This document shows positions 1-7,279 of a stretch of 64,000 nucleotides of DNA, one piece after another. The DNA comes from Kitasatospora setae KM-6054. GTDB taxonomy: Bacteria; Actinomycetota; Actinomycetes; Streptomycetales; Streptomycetaceae. Below the pieces are notes generated by a model, which was not told the DNA's origin, made no database searches, and saw nothing but the letters and a program-made list of their open reading frames with translations. The stretch lies in assembly GCF_000269985.1 (NCBI RefSeq), contig NC_016109.1:4092001-4156000 (forward strand). The letters run 5' to 3'. The number at the start of each line of letters is the position of its first letter. Position 1 is the stretch's first letter. Both the position numbers and the translations under genes were made by a program.

Positions 1-117
1 GGCCCATAAATCACACAACCCGTGACCGGGGGTTCCGACCCCCGCACCGGGCGTGCCCGGACGGGCCGGGACGAGCCCGGACGTGCCCGGACGGGCCCGC
101 TCCAGGCCCCGGAGGGG

Positions 118-465
118 TCAGAACGGCAGACCGGGGATGCCGGTGCCACCGCCGCCGCCCAGGCCCTGGGTCAGCGGGCCCATCCGCTCGGCCTGCAGCT
201 TCTGCGCCGCCGCACTGGCGTCGCGCACCGCGGCGAGCACCAGGTCCGCCAGGGTCTCGGTGTCCTCCGGGTCGACCGCCGCCGGGGCGATGTTCAGCGC
301 GACCAGCTCGCCCGCGCCCGACACCGTCGCCTCCACCAGACCGCCGCCCGCCGAGCCGGACACCCGCGCGTCGGCCAGCTCCTGCTGCGCCCGGGCGAGG
401 TCCTCCTGCATCTTCTGGGCCTGCTTCAGCAGCTGCTGCATGTTCGGCTGACCACCAGGGAACAC
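118..465 (-). CDS. YbaB/EbfC family nucleoid-associated protein
   Basis: Small DNA-binding, nucleoid-associated protein of the YbaB/EbfC family, found next to dnaX and recR in most bacteria. The 115-residue product begins VFPGGQPNMQQLLKQAQKMQ and shows the family helix MQQLLKQAQKMQEDLARAQQEL, then the conserved valine/glycine-rich sheet (VSGSAGGGLVEATVSGAGELVALNI) and a glycine-rich tail ending GIPGLPF. I chose the GTG at 465 because GAGGAGAG lies just upstream; longer upstream reading adds an arginine-rich stretch unlike the family. It lies downstream of dnaX on the same strand with a 127-bp gap, the usual dnaX-ybaB-recR order; recR would lie left of the window edge. Confident family call. 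Confidence 0.93.
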   Translation of the reverse strand: MFPGGQPNMQQLLKQAQKMQEDLARAQQELADARVSGSAGGGLVEATVSGAGELVALNIAPAAVDPEDTETLADLVLAAVRDASAAAQKLQAERMGPLTQGLGGGGGTGIPGLPF

Positions 466-592
466 GGGACTCTCCTCGATCCGTCGACACTCCACACACC
501 GGCGCGACCCGACCGAAGCCGCCCGCACCGGCACCTCGCCCCCGAGCCTACGCGGCCGCCGGTCGGCCCCACGTCAGTTCCCGCCCGGACCG

Positions 593-2809
593 TCAGCCCT
601 GGCGGTGGTGGATCTCCTCCAGCACCGTCGCCCCCAGCTCGCGGACGATCAGCTCCTGGGCGGAGAAGACGTCCTCCTTGAGATCCGGGTCGTCCTCCTC
701 CGGGATGTCGTCCTCCGGCGCGACCTGCGGCTGCGACGACCGGTACGGCTGCGGCGGCGCCTGCTGGACCTGCGGGGGCTGCTGATACTGCGGGGGCTGC
801 TGCACGGGCGCTGGCGCGGGAGCGGGCGCGGGGGCGGACACGGGCGCCGGGGCGGGCGGCTGCGCGACCGGCGCCGGGGCCTGCTGCACGGGCGGCTGCG
901 GCTGCGGCTGCGCGGCCGGCCGGGGGGCCTGCGGAGCGCCCCAGCCGCCGGCCGCGGGCGCCGGCTGCGCGGGCGCCGCGGCGGACTGCGCCGACGGCGG
1001 GTTCGTCCCGCCCGAGGGGTCGACGATGCACTCCACCCGCCAGTCCACGCCCAGCGCGTCCGACAGCGCCTGCTTCAGCACCTCGTCGCTGTGGCTGCCG
1101 ACGAAGCTGTCCCGGGCGCCCGCGTTCACGAACGACACCTGCAGCGTGCTGCCGTCGAACCCGGCCACCTGGCCGTTCTGGCTCAGCAGGATCCAGGTGA
1201 ACCGGCGACGGTTCTTCACCGCCTCCAGGATCTGCGGCCACATCTGCCGGATCTGCGCCGCACCCTGCTGCGCCGCCGCCGACGGCTGCCCGCCGGCCGG
1301 CTGCGGCACCGGGACCGGGGCCGGCGCCGGGGCGGGGACCGGGGCCTGGGCCTGGGCCTGGGCCGGCTGCGCGGGCGCCGGGGCCTCCGGCACGGGGGCC
1401 GGCGCGGGGGCCGACTGCGGCGCCTGCTCGCCGGGCGCGAAGCTGCGCGGGATCGGCCAGGCGCCCGGGGCCGGGCCGGCCGGGGCGGGAGCCGCCGGGG
1501 CGGGGGCCGCCTGCACGGGGGCCGCCTGCACGGGCACGGGCTGCTCGGCGTACGGCGCGGGGGCCGGCTGCGGGGCCTGCGGTGGCTGCTGTTGGAACTG
1601 CGGCGGCTGCGCGGGGGGCTGGAACGCCACCGGCGCGGCGAAGCCGCCCGTCGCCGCCCGGCGCTCCAGCTTGTCCAGCCGCGCCTGCACCGACAGCTCG
1701 TCCCCGTACGCGCCGGGCAGCATCACCCGGGCGCAGATCAGCTCCAGCTGCAGCCGGGGGGCGGCGTTGCCGCGCATCTCGGTCAGGCCGGTGTTCACCA
1801 GGTCCGCGGCGCGGCTCAGCTCGGCCGGACCGAAGCGGTCGGCCTGCGCCCGCATCACCGCGATCCGGTCGGCCGGGGCGTCGATCAGGCTCTTCTCGCC
1901 CGCGTCCGGCACCGTGGCCAGGATCACCAGGTCGCGCAGCCGCTCCAGCAGGTCCGTCACGAACCGCCGCGGGTCGTGCCCGCCCTCGACCACCCGGTCG
2001 ACCACCTGGAACACCGTCGCGCCGTCCTGCGCCGCGAACGCGTCCACCACCTCGTCCAGCAGCGTCGCGTCGGTGTAGCCGAGCAGCGCCGTCGCCATCG
2101 GGTACGTCACGCCGGCCTCGCCGGCACCCGCCAGCAGCTGGTCCATCACCGACATCGAGTCACGCACCGAACCCGCGCCGGCCCGCACCACCAGCGGGAA
2201 CACCGAGTCCTCGACCTGGATCTCCTCCCGCCCGCAGACCTGCGCCAGGTAGTCGCGCAGCGTGCCGGGCGGCACCAGCCGGAACGGGTAGTGGTGCGTG
2301 CGGGACCGGATCGTCCCGATCACCTTCTCCGGCTCGGTGGTCGCGAAGATGAACTTCAGGTGCTCCGGCGGCTCCTCCACCACCTTCAGCAGCGCGTTGA
2401 AGCCGGCCGAGGTCACCATGTGCGCCTCGTCCAGGATGAAGATCTTGTACCGGCTGTGCACCGGCGCGAAGAACGCCCGCTCGCGCAGCTCGCGCGCGTC
2501 GTCCACACCACCGTGCGAAGCGGCGTCGATCTCGATCACGTCGATCGACCCCGGCCCGCCCGTCGCCAGGTCCCGGCAGGACTGGCACTCCCCGCACGGA
2601 TCCGGCGTCGGCCCCTGCTCGCAGTTCAGGCAGCGGGCCAGGATCCGGGCACTCGTCGTCTTCCCGCACCCGCGCGGCCCGCTGAACAGGTACGCGTGGT
2701 TGACCCTGTTGTTGCGCAGGGCCTGCTGGAGCGGGGCGGTCACGTGCTCCTGCCCGATGACCTCCGCGAAGGTCTCGGGGCGGTAGCGGCGGTACAGGGC
2801 TAGGGACAC
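593..2809 (-). CDS. dnaX: DNA polymerase III subunits gamma and tau
   Basis: Clamp-loader ATPase that loads the beta clamp and couples the replicative polymerases. The 738-residue product starts VSLALYRRYRPETF, the classic DnaX N-terminus. Walker A is GPRGCGKT (about residues 44-51), the zinc module cysteines are C63, C72, C75 and C78, and Walker B/DExH is LDEAH at 126-130; the sensor region IFATTEPEKVIGTIRSR follows. After about residue 385 the protein becomes a very Pro/Ala/Gln-rich tau extension enclosing a conserved island (roughly 505-590, containing IRQMWPQILEAVKNRRRFTW). The GTG at 2809 matches homologues; ten further upstream codons are open but unlike the family. No frameshift slippage site is evident. 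The opposite strand has long open frames, which are GC-driven shadows. Confidence 0.97.
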   Translation of the reverse strand: MSLALYRRYRPETFAEVIGQEHVTAPLQQALRNNRVNHAYLFSGPRGCGKTTSARILARCLNCEQGPTPDPCGECQSCRDLATGGPGSIDVIEIDAASHGGVDDARELRERAFFAPVHSRYKIFILDEAHMVTSAGFNALLKVVEEPPEHLKFIFATTEPEKVIGTIRSRTHHYPFRLVPPGTLRDYLAQVCGREEIQVEDSVFPLVVRAGAGSVRDSMSVMDQLLAGAGEAGVTYPMATALLGYTDATLLDEVVDAFAAQDGATVFQVVDRVVEGGHDPRRFVTDLLERLRDLVILATVPDAGEKSLIDAPADRIAVMRAQADRFGPAELSRAADLVNTGLTEMRGNAAPRLQLELICARVMLPGAYGDELSVQARLDKLERRAATGGFAAPVAFQPPAQPPQFQQQPPQAPQPAPAPYAEQPVPVQAAPVQAAPAPAAPAPAGPAPGAWPIPRSFAPGEQAPQSAPAPAPVPEAPAPAQPAQAQAQAPVPAPAPAPVPVPQPAGGQPSAAAQQGAAQIRQMWPQILEAVKNRRRFTWILLSQNGQVAGFDGSTLQVSFVNAGARDSFVGSHSDEVLKQALSDALGVDWRVECIVDPSGGTNPPSAQSAAAPAQPAPAAGGWGAPQAPRPAAQPQPQPPVQQAPAPVAQPPAPAPVSAPAPAPAPAPVQQPPQYQQPPQVQQAPPQPYRSSQPQVAPEDDIPEEDDPDLKEDVFSAQELIVRELGATVLEEIHHRQG

Positions 2810-2875
2810 ACCCCCGAAGATATCCGGCCCGGCCGACAAACGCCGACGCCCGCCCGCGATCTCCCCCGGAAACGC

Positions 2876-2966
2876 AAGGACCCCCCGTGCACCCGCCAGA
2901 GCCCACCTACCCTTGCTGCCTTCCGGCCCTGGGGGGGTTCAGCGAGATAGCGCCACACGAGGGGCT
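2876..2966 (-). ncRNA. ffs: Signal recognition particle RNA (small bacterial type)
   Basis: About 90-nt SRP RNA that binds Ffh and targets membrane and secreted proteins. The conserved apical domain reads CCAGGGCCGGAAGGCAGCAA on the minus strand (the GGAAGGCAGCA core is diagnostic). The ends pair: CCCCUCGUG (2964-2956) with CACGGGGGG (2889-2881), including one U-G pair. A -10-like TACTCT lies at 2978-2973, placing the 5' end near 2966. It sits directly upstream of dnaX on the same strand, a common actinobacterial arrangement. Exact ends are estimated to within a few bases. Confidence 0.93.
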
Positions 2967-3098
2967 GCCCCAAGAGTAGCGGATCCCCGCCCCCACTCCC
3001 CCCACCCACCCCCGACTCCGATCCGCAGGCCCCGCCCCACCACCCACCTGCGAGAGCGTGGTCGCAACCACCCCTCGACATGTACTAAGCTCTCCCAC

Positions 3099-3183
3099 GG
3101 AGGATTCGCCTAGAGGCCTAGGGCGCACGCTTGGAAAGCGTGTTGGGGGCAACCCCTCACGAGTTCGAATCTCGTATCCTCCG
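3099..3183 (+). tRNA. tRNA-Ser(GGA)
   Basis: Acceptor GGAGGAT (3099-3105) pairs with ATCCTCC (3176-3182), with discriminator G3183. The anticodon arm is CACGC-TTGGAAA-GCGTG, giving anticodon GGA. A long variable arm (TTGGGGGCAACCCCTC) marks a class II serine tRNA, and the T arm is ACGAG-TTCGAAT-CTCGT. No 3' CCA is encoded. The 3' half, from the anticodon loop onward, is repeated at 4488 and 6542, so this gene is the attachment target of the adjoining island and remains intact. Confidence 0.97.
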
Positions 3184-3205
3184 CCTGATCGAAGGCCCGG
3201 ACCGC
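3131..3205 (+). repeat. att copy 1 (inside tRNA-Ser)
   Basis: 75-bp block from the tRNA anticodon loop (TTGGAAAGCG) through the 3' end and into the terminator stem (GGACCGC). It is identical to copy 2 and differs by one base from copy 3. Confidence 0.9.
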
Positions 3206-3230
3206 TCAGCGGCCCGGGCCTTCGGCGTTT
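3190..3230 (+). terminator. Hairpin terminator after tRNA-Ser(GGA)
   Basis: Stem CGAAGGCCCGG (3190-3200) pairs with CCGGGCCTTCG (3214-3224), followed by GCGTTT. The same hairpin follows both downstream att copies, so it travels with the duplicated block. Confidence 0.75.
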
Positions 3231-3476
3231 CCTGATGATTGATCAGAACGACTCGAGAGGGCATGTCGGAGATCGTGCCAGGAGCGCACCACGTCGGCCG
3301 CCAGCCGCAGGACCGCCCTCGTCGATCGGAGCAGTACGGCGGCGAACGCTATGAACCCGAGCGCTGCACCACCCCCTGCTGCTGCAGATCTCCACACGTC
3401 AGGTCCCTCCAGGCGCTCCCGCCATACTCTCGAACCACGGCACGGAAGCCCGCACCCCATTAGGTGCACCTGCACA

Positions 3477-3506
3477 TTGACTTCGGAACGTATTCCGAAG
3501 TAGCGT
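3477..3506 (+). promoter_or_regulatory. Promoter with palindromic operator for the 3513 pair
   Basis: TTGACT (3477-3482) acts as a likely -35 and TAGCGT (3501-3506) as a weak -10, 18 bp apart. Between and over them lies a perfect inverted repeat ACTTCGGAA-CGTA-TTCCGAAGT (3480-3501). The start codon at 3513 has no ribosome site and is about one helical step from the -10, consistent with a leaderless transcript repressed by its own antitoxin. Confidence 0.6.
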
Positions 3507-3512
3507 GGCCGC

Positions 3513-3974
3513 ATGTCCACTCTTACCGTGTCGTTCTCCGATCTGTCGAAGAACTCGAAGCGCGTCGCGGACACCGTCGAGCAGGCGCAGCGCGTCCACG
3601 TCACCCGTCGTGACGGCGAGGACCTGTACCTGACCACCGAACGCCACGACCGCCAGCGCGAGGAGACCGCCGATGTCACCGCGCGCCTGTTCGCAGCGCT
3701 GATCACCAGCGACGAGGGTGCGCGTGCGGTCCTCCTCGCCCTCCCCGAGGTCTTCCCCTGGACCCGGCACCTGTCGGCCGAGGAGGTACGCGAGTTCGTC
3801 GTCGACCTCGTGAACGCCACCCGTGACGTGGTGGAGCTGGACGTCCACGCCAACCTGCACCGGGTGATCGTCGAGTGGCGGGCAACCGCGAGAATCCTGG
3901 CGGACCCCGAACTGAGCGCCCGGCTCACCGAGCCGCTCCCGGGCGACGACCACGGCGAGGTGCTCGCCCCGTGA
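3513..3974 (+). CDS. Phd/YefM-like antitoxin, extended (putative)
   Basis: 153-residue protein. The N-terminus (TVSFSDLSKNSKRVADTVEQ, then VHVTRRDGEDLYL) has the layout of Phd/YefM antitoxins: a short strand, helix, and the V-T-R-R-D-G-E strand that contacts DNA. The remainder is a helical extension of about 110 residues, longer than usual for the family. It overlaps the next gene by the GTGA tetranucleotide, the standard antitoxin-toxin coupling. A perfect 9-bp-arm palindrome covers the promoter, as expected for autoregulation. Its position inside the tRNA-Ser island supports a plasmid-stabilisation type role. Family assignment is by pattern; it could instead be an uncharacterised actinobacterial TA-associated regulator. 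Confidence 0.65.
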   Translation: MSTLTVSFSDLSKNSKRVADTVEQAQRVHVTRRDGEDLYLTTERHDRQREETADVTARLFAALITSDEGARAVLLALPEVFPWTRHLSAEEVREFVVDLVNATRDVVELDVHANLHRVIVEWRATARILADPELSARLTEPLPGDDHGEVLAP

Positions 3975-4327
3975 GCCCCAAGCGCGGAGACGACGTCCCG
4001 CCGCCACCGGTCGGCGACGCGTGGCGGCTGCGGTTCGCCACCAGCGAGGTCGCCAAAGGGTGGGGCGACCTCTGCACGGAGGCGCCGGGCAATACCCGGC
4101 GTTGCTTCGAAGCCCTCCGCGCCAATCCCCTGTCCACGAGCGACCCCGATCGGCAGCACCGCCTCCGAGGCCGCCTTGCGTCCCGTGCCCTCGGCAGGGA
4201 AGAACTACCGCAGTGGGAGTACGAGGTGACCGCCGGCGGACGCGTACGCCGCCTCGTAGATGAGCCGGGCCGGACCGTCCATCTCGTCTACGCCTCGCCC
4301 CGGCATCCCAAAGACACGGACAGCTGA
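3971..4327 (+). CDS. RelE-like toxin candidate
   Basis: 118-residue protein starting at GTG 3971, whose last bases form the stop of the preceding antitoxin-like gene (GTGA). The C-terminal half has the RelE/ParE-type pattern: a helical stretch (WGDLCTEAPGNTRRCFEALR), a positively charged strand (RQHRLRGRLASR), then WEYEVTAGGRVRRLVDEP and the final strand TVHLVYASPRHPKD. No characterised catalytic residues can be assigned with confidence. The arrangement (promoter palindrome, antitoxin first, tight overlap) supports a TA toxin, probably a ribonuclease of the RelE fold. Moderate confidence. Confidence 0.55.
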   Translation: MSPKRGDDVPPPPVGDAWRLRFATSEVAKGWGDLCTEAPGNTRRCFEALRANPLSTSDPDRQHRLRGRLASRALGREELPQWEYEVTAGGRVRRLVDEPGRTVHLVYASPRHPKDTDS

Positions 4328-4370
4328 CCCACAGCGAAGCGGATCGATCCGGCTGCAGGCAACGGGCGGC

Positions 4371-4487
4371 GTGGTCTCAGTTCTGGTCTCATTCACCCCC
4401 GTCCAACCAGGTTCAGCCGCCGCCCAGCCGTGTGCTTCGCTGCAGTTCAGGACGGCCGTAGACCCCGGCGGACGGCGCTGAGGAGAA
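4371..4487 (+). repeat. Conserved right arm of island module 1
   Basis: This stretch upstream of att copy 2 (GTGGTCTCAGTTCTGGTCTC ... GCTGAGGAGAA) is clearly homologous to 6424-6541 upstream of att copy 3 (GTGGTCTCATTCCTGGTCTC ... GCTGAGGAGAA). A shared element terminus next to the att core implies both modules descend from the same kind of integrative element. Confidence 0.75.
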
Positions 4488-4562
4488 TTGGAAAGCGTGT
4501 TGGGGGCAACCCCTCACGAGTTCGAATCTCGTATCCTCCGCCTGATCGAAGGCCCGGACCGC
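4488..4562 (+). repeat. att copy 2
   Basis: Exact 75-bp duplicate of the tRNA-Ser 3' half and terminator start. The sequence upstream (GCTGAGGAGAA) does not rebuild a D arm or acceptor 5' strand, so this is not a tRNA gene. A hairpin equivalent to that after copy 1 follows. Confidence 0.9.
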
Positions 4563-4719
4563 AATTGCGGCCCGGGCCTTCGGCGTTCTCCGCCTCGGCC
4601 ATCGATCGTGTCGCGTGCACTCGCGCGCTGGTCTCGTGTCGGAAGGGCAGGACAGAATCACCGGAGGATGCCGCGCCGGGACCCACGCCGGGCGGTGGGG
4701 AACCTCCGGAGAGGGCGAC

Positions 4720-5763
4720 ATGCCGAAAATCTCGAAGGGACGGTGTGTCAGCCAGGCAGCCGTGAACGCGGTACGCACCCTCCTCGAGGAGCATGACCAC
4801 ATCGTCCAAGAGATATCCGGACAGAACGACTTCGGCGAAGACCTCTACGTTACGTTCGTCGAGGACGAGCACGTGACGAGCAACGTGATCAGGGTCCAGG
4901 TCAAAGGTGGGGACAAGTGGCGGCGGGCCAACGGCTACGCGGTACCCGTCAGCCGCCACGGCGACACCTGGGCGGACGGGAACATCCCCGTCTACTGCGT
5001 GGTGTACGACCCGGGCAACAAGCGGCTCTTCTGGGCGAACGCGACTCAACAGCTCCGCCGATCCGGCCCCTTCAATCGCCCGAAAGTGATCGGCGTCAGC
5101 CCCAACGCGGTACTGGCCGCCGCGACCATGGAGTCGTTCGTCGCACAGGCCCGTCGCTACGTGGGACGATACCGGGACAGGCAGGCCGTCCTCACCCACC
5201 TGGGAGAGATGTCCGGCGTCGAATTCGACCCGGCGGACCACGTCCTGCACATCGTCAACGGTTACGACGAAGACCTCATCTTCTGGGGAAGCCCAGGAGA
5301 TGCACTCGCCACCCTGCTGCACAGTGCACTCGACTGGGAACCCCATCTCGTCAGCCTGGCGTCCCTGATGCGCTCCGAGATGCCGCCTCCGGACTTCGCG
5401 GCAGACGACGAGACCGCAGCTCGCATATGGAACGACCACGACCTGTCGTCAGCAGAAGACCTAGGGTTGAGTCGGGCGGAGACCATCTGGGTCGCCTCCT
5501 GCTTCATGTCCACTCGACAGGCGGACGAGGAATCGGAGACCGTCTTCGACTCTGACGACTGCGAAGGGTGCCCAAACTGTACAGGCGAAGAACCTGTGGA
5601 GCACGCCATCATCGCGGCAGACGTACTGCACGAGTACGTCATCGACCGCATCGTCACCTGGTTCGAGGCCGAGCCGGAACTCCTCCAGCGCTCGATCTCG
5701 GCCATGCGCGAGGAAGGCGACCTCGAACCGGAATTCGTGGCGGAACTCGGACCTCGACCCTGA
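4720..5763 (+). CDS. DUF4365-like putative nuclease, island cargo
   Basis: 347-residue protein; ATG 4720 follows GGAGAGG. The N-terminal about 150 residues resemble DUF4365, a PD-(D/E)xK-fold domain: QEISGQNDFGEDLYVTF, then NVIRVQVKGG, giving the D...QxK pattern of the active site (E/D of FGEDLYV and K of QVKGG). IPVYCVVYDPGNKRLFWANA follows, as in that family. The C-terminal about 190 residues are acidic and not recognised; they contain a CEGCPNC cysteine cluster that could bind zinc. DUF4365 domains often occur in defence or conflict genes, and this one stands alone in a tRNA-anchored island between two TA pairs. It is less GC-rich than surrounding genes, suggesting transfer. Function is inferred from fold only. 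Confidence 0.65.
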   Translation: MPKISKGRCVSQAAVNAVRTLLEEHDHIVQEISGQNDFGEDLYVTFVEDEHVTSNVIRVQVKGGDKWRRANGYAVPVSRHGDTWADGNIPVYCVVYDPGNKRLFWANATQQLRRSGPFNRPKVIGVSPNAVLAAATMESFVAQARRYVGRYRDRQAVLTHLGEMSGVEFDPADHVLHIVNGYDEDLIFWGSPGDALATLLHSALDWEPHLVSLASLMRSEMPPPDFAADDETAARIWNDHDLSSAEDLGLSRAETIWVASCFMSTRQADEESETVFDSDDCEGCPNCTGEEPVEHAIIAADVLHEYVIDRIVTWFEAEPELLQRSISAMREEGDLEPEFVAELGPRP

Positions 5764-5850
5764 CGGTACGGCCGACGAGCACTACTGAATCCGGCTTCAC
5801 TGCTGCGGCAGGGGCCCGACCCTAGCCGCACCCCTGGCCCGCTCGATAGA

Positions 5851-5868
5851 TGTACGTTATTCTGTACG
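5851..5868 (+). promoter_or_regulatory. YefM-type operator
   Basis: TGTAC (5851-5855) and GTAC (5864-5867) flank GTTATTCT just before the antitoxin start at 5871. Known YefM operators are built on TGTACA half-sites. A -10-like TATTCT lies between them, so repressor binding would occlude the promoter; the start would be leaderless or nearly so. Confidence 0.55.
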
Positions 5869-5870
5869 CC

Positions 5871-6149
5871 ATGAAGACGATGAGTGCTACCGAGCTCCGC
5901 GGCAACCTTGCCGCCGCGCTGGACGCCGTCGAGAGTGACGCCGAAGAGCTCGTCATCACACGTGCTGGCCACGAGCCGCTGGTCGTCGTCTCGCTGGCCG
6001 AGTACGCCTCGCTCCGTGAGACCGATTACCTTCTGCGGTCCCCGGCCAACGCCGAACACCTTCGCCGCTCCCTGCAGGAGTACCGGGAAGGCCGTGCGGC
6101 GACCCGCGAACTGATCGACCCCGAGGACCTCGCCGAGCAGAGCGCGTGA
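5871..6149 (+). CDS. yefM: YefM-type antitoxin (Phd/YefM family)
   Basis: 92-residue antitoxin. It begins MKTMSATELRGNLAAALDAV and continues with ELVITRAGHEPLVVVSLAEY and LRETDYLLRSPANAEHL, all hallmark YefM segments. The C-terminal tail (REGRAATRELID) is the part that wraps the YoeB toxin. It overlaps the toxin start by GTGA and has TGTAC half-sites over its promoter, so autoregulation is likely. An in-frame ATG at 5880 is an alternative start. Confidence 0.93.
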   Translation: MKTMSATELRGNLAAALDAVESDAEELVITRAGHEPLVVVSLAEYASLRETDYLLRSPANAEHLRRSLQEYREGRAATRELIDPEDLAEQSA

Positions 6150-6412
6150 AAGTCCAGTTCACCGAACACGGCTGGGCCGACTACCTGTCCTGGCAGGCGG
6201 ACGACCGTCGGCTCCTCAAGCGCATCAACCTGTTGATCGACGACATCCGCCGAAACGGCAACGAGGGCATCGGCAAGCCCGAACCCCTGCGGCACGAGCT
6301 CGCCGGCGCCTGGTCTCGCAGGATCGACCAGGAACACCGCTTGATCTACGTCCTGGACGAGCAGGCCGACACCTTGTGCGTCATCGCCTGCCGCTACCAC
6401 TACGGCAAGTGA
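6146..6412 (+). CDS. yoeB: YoeB-type toxin (Txe/YoeB mRNA interferase)
   Basis: 88-residue ribosome-dependent ribonuclease. The sequence contains the family marks KVQFTEHGWADYLSW, the central DDIRRNGNEGIGKPEPL (the E-P-L segment), SRRIDQEHRLIYVL with the catalytic R and E, and ends CRYHYGK (H and Y near the C-terminus are catalytic in YoeB). The GTG start overlaps the antitoxin stop. Length is the usual 84-90 residues, so the toxin appears intact. Confidence 0.95.
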   Translation: MKVQFTEHGWADYLSWQADDRRLLKRINLLIDDIRRNGNEGIGKPEPLRHELAGAWSRRIDQEHRLIYVLDEQADTLCVIACRYHYGK

Positions 6413-6423
6413 GACACGGAGCC

Positions 6424-6541
6424 CCGTGGTCTCATTCCTGGTCTCGTTCACCCTGGTCCAGCCGGGTTCAAGCACCGTCCGACGCTTCGCCCGCTGCAGG
6501 TCGGGACAGCCGTGAACCCTGATGGACAGCGCTGAGGAGAA
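6424..6541 (+). repeat. Conserved right arm of island module 2
   Basis: Homologous to 4371-4487; it ends in the same GCTGAGGAGAA immediately before the att copy. This is the outer right end of the island. Confidence 0.75.
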
Positions 6542-6616
6542 TTGGAAGGCGTGTTGGGGGCAACCCCTCACGAGTTCGAATCTCGTATCCTCCGCCTGAT
6601 CGAAGGCCCGGACCGC
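6542..6616 (+). repeat. att copy 3
   Basis: Third copy, with one change (TTGGAAGGCG instead of TTGGAAAGCG). A perfect 15-bp hairpin (6602-6616 with 6621-6635) follows. It marks the outer right end of the island. Confidence 0.9.
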
Positions 6617-6638
6617 ACCTGCGGTCCGGGCCTTCGGC

Positions 6639-7279
6639 GTTCCCTGCCTCAACAGCCGGAGCGGATTCACGGATCAGGCACCCTCCGGTTCAGCGTGACC
6701 GCGAAGGGAGCGCGACGTTCAAGTACTACTGCACCGGCTCGAAGAGTCCGTACGGCACGTACGCGGGGATCTCGACAAGGGCCAACCAGGCAAGCGCGTC
6801 CAGCTCCTCGTCTCACCCGGCTGCCGAACGGCGGATGTGCCCGCTTTTCCGGTGCTCGCTCCCACGAAGCCCGGCACGGTAATGGCCTGTGGCTGGCCGA
6901 GTACGATCCGCGAGGGTCTGCGGTGGGGGGACAACGGCAGGACGTGTCGAGCGGGACATGCAGCAGGTCAAGGACCTGACGCTCGTTCAGCGCTGCACCG
7001 GTGGCCGGGAACTGGCCCGGCCATCGTGCGTCTTGTGTGCGTGCCAGCCGTCGGCCGGCACCGGAGGGCGCCGTTTGACGGCCGGGCTGACTGCCAGGAG
7101 GCCGTGATCGCCGTGGGATTCGACGGACTCCTTGCCGGAGCGGTCTGGTCCTGGCGGGCGGCGGCGCGGTGCGGGTGGGAACGCCCAGGGGACGACGGCG
7201 GGGGCTCGGGATCCACGAGTCGCGCCCCTCCGTCCGTAGGTGCGGGGACGGCTCGCTGCGGTCCCGCGGGCGTTCCCGG
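6639..7279. other. No convincing gene (island-core junction)
   Basis: About 640 bp between the third att copy and aspS. Several short open frames exist on both strands but none shows a ribosome site, family motif or consistent coding composition. The stretch reading ATFKYYCTGSKSPYGTYAG on the plus strand (near 6715-6775) looks like part of a small secreted protein and may be debris left of an old insertion. Confidence 0.5.

Larger units (their letters stand above)
3131..6616. mobile_element. tRNA-Ser-anchored island of two tandem integrase-less modules
   Basis: The tRNA-Ser(GGA) 3' half plus its terminator is present three times in direct orientation (3131, 4488, 6542), splitting the stretch into two modules, 3206-4487 and 4563-6541. 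The right ends of both modules are also homologous to each other. Integration at a tRNA 3' end that regenerates the gene is classic for tyrosine-recombinase elements; repeated integration followed by loss of the integrase gives tandem cis-mobilizable elements. No integrase, excisionase or replication gene is visible. Cargo: a TA-like pair, a DUF4365-like gene with visibly lower GC than the surrounding genes, and a YefM/YoeB pair. The mobility interpretation is inference; the repeats are directly seen. Confidence 0.8.

Noticed and set aside
25..60. T-arm-like GGGGGTTCCGACCCCC near the left edge
   Set aside because: No acceptor, D or anticodon arm around it; simple inverted repeat in GC-rich intergenic DNA.
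605..2803. Long plus-strand open frame opposite dnaX
   Set aside because: It is Arg/Leu-rich without any motif and is explained by the GC bias of dnaX on the minus strand.
4488..4562. Second tRNA-Ser gene
   Set aside because: Only the anticodon-loop-to-3' half is present; no acceptor 5' strand or D arm precedes it. Treated as an att copy, as is 6542-6616.
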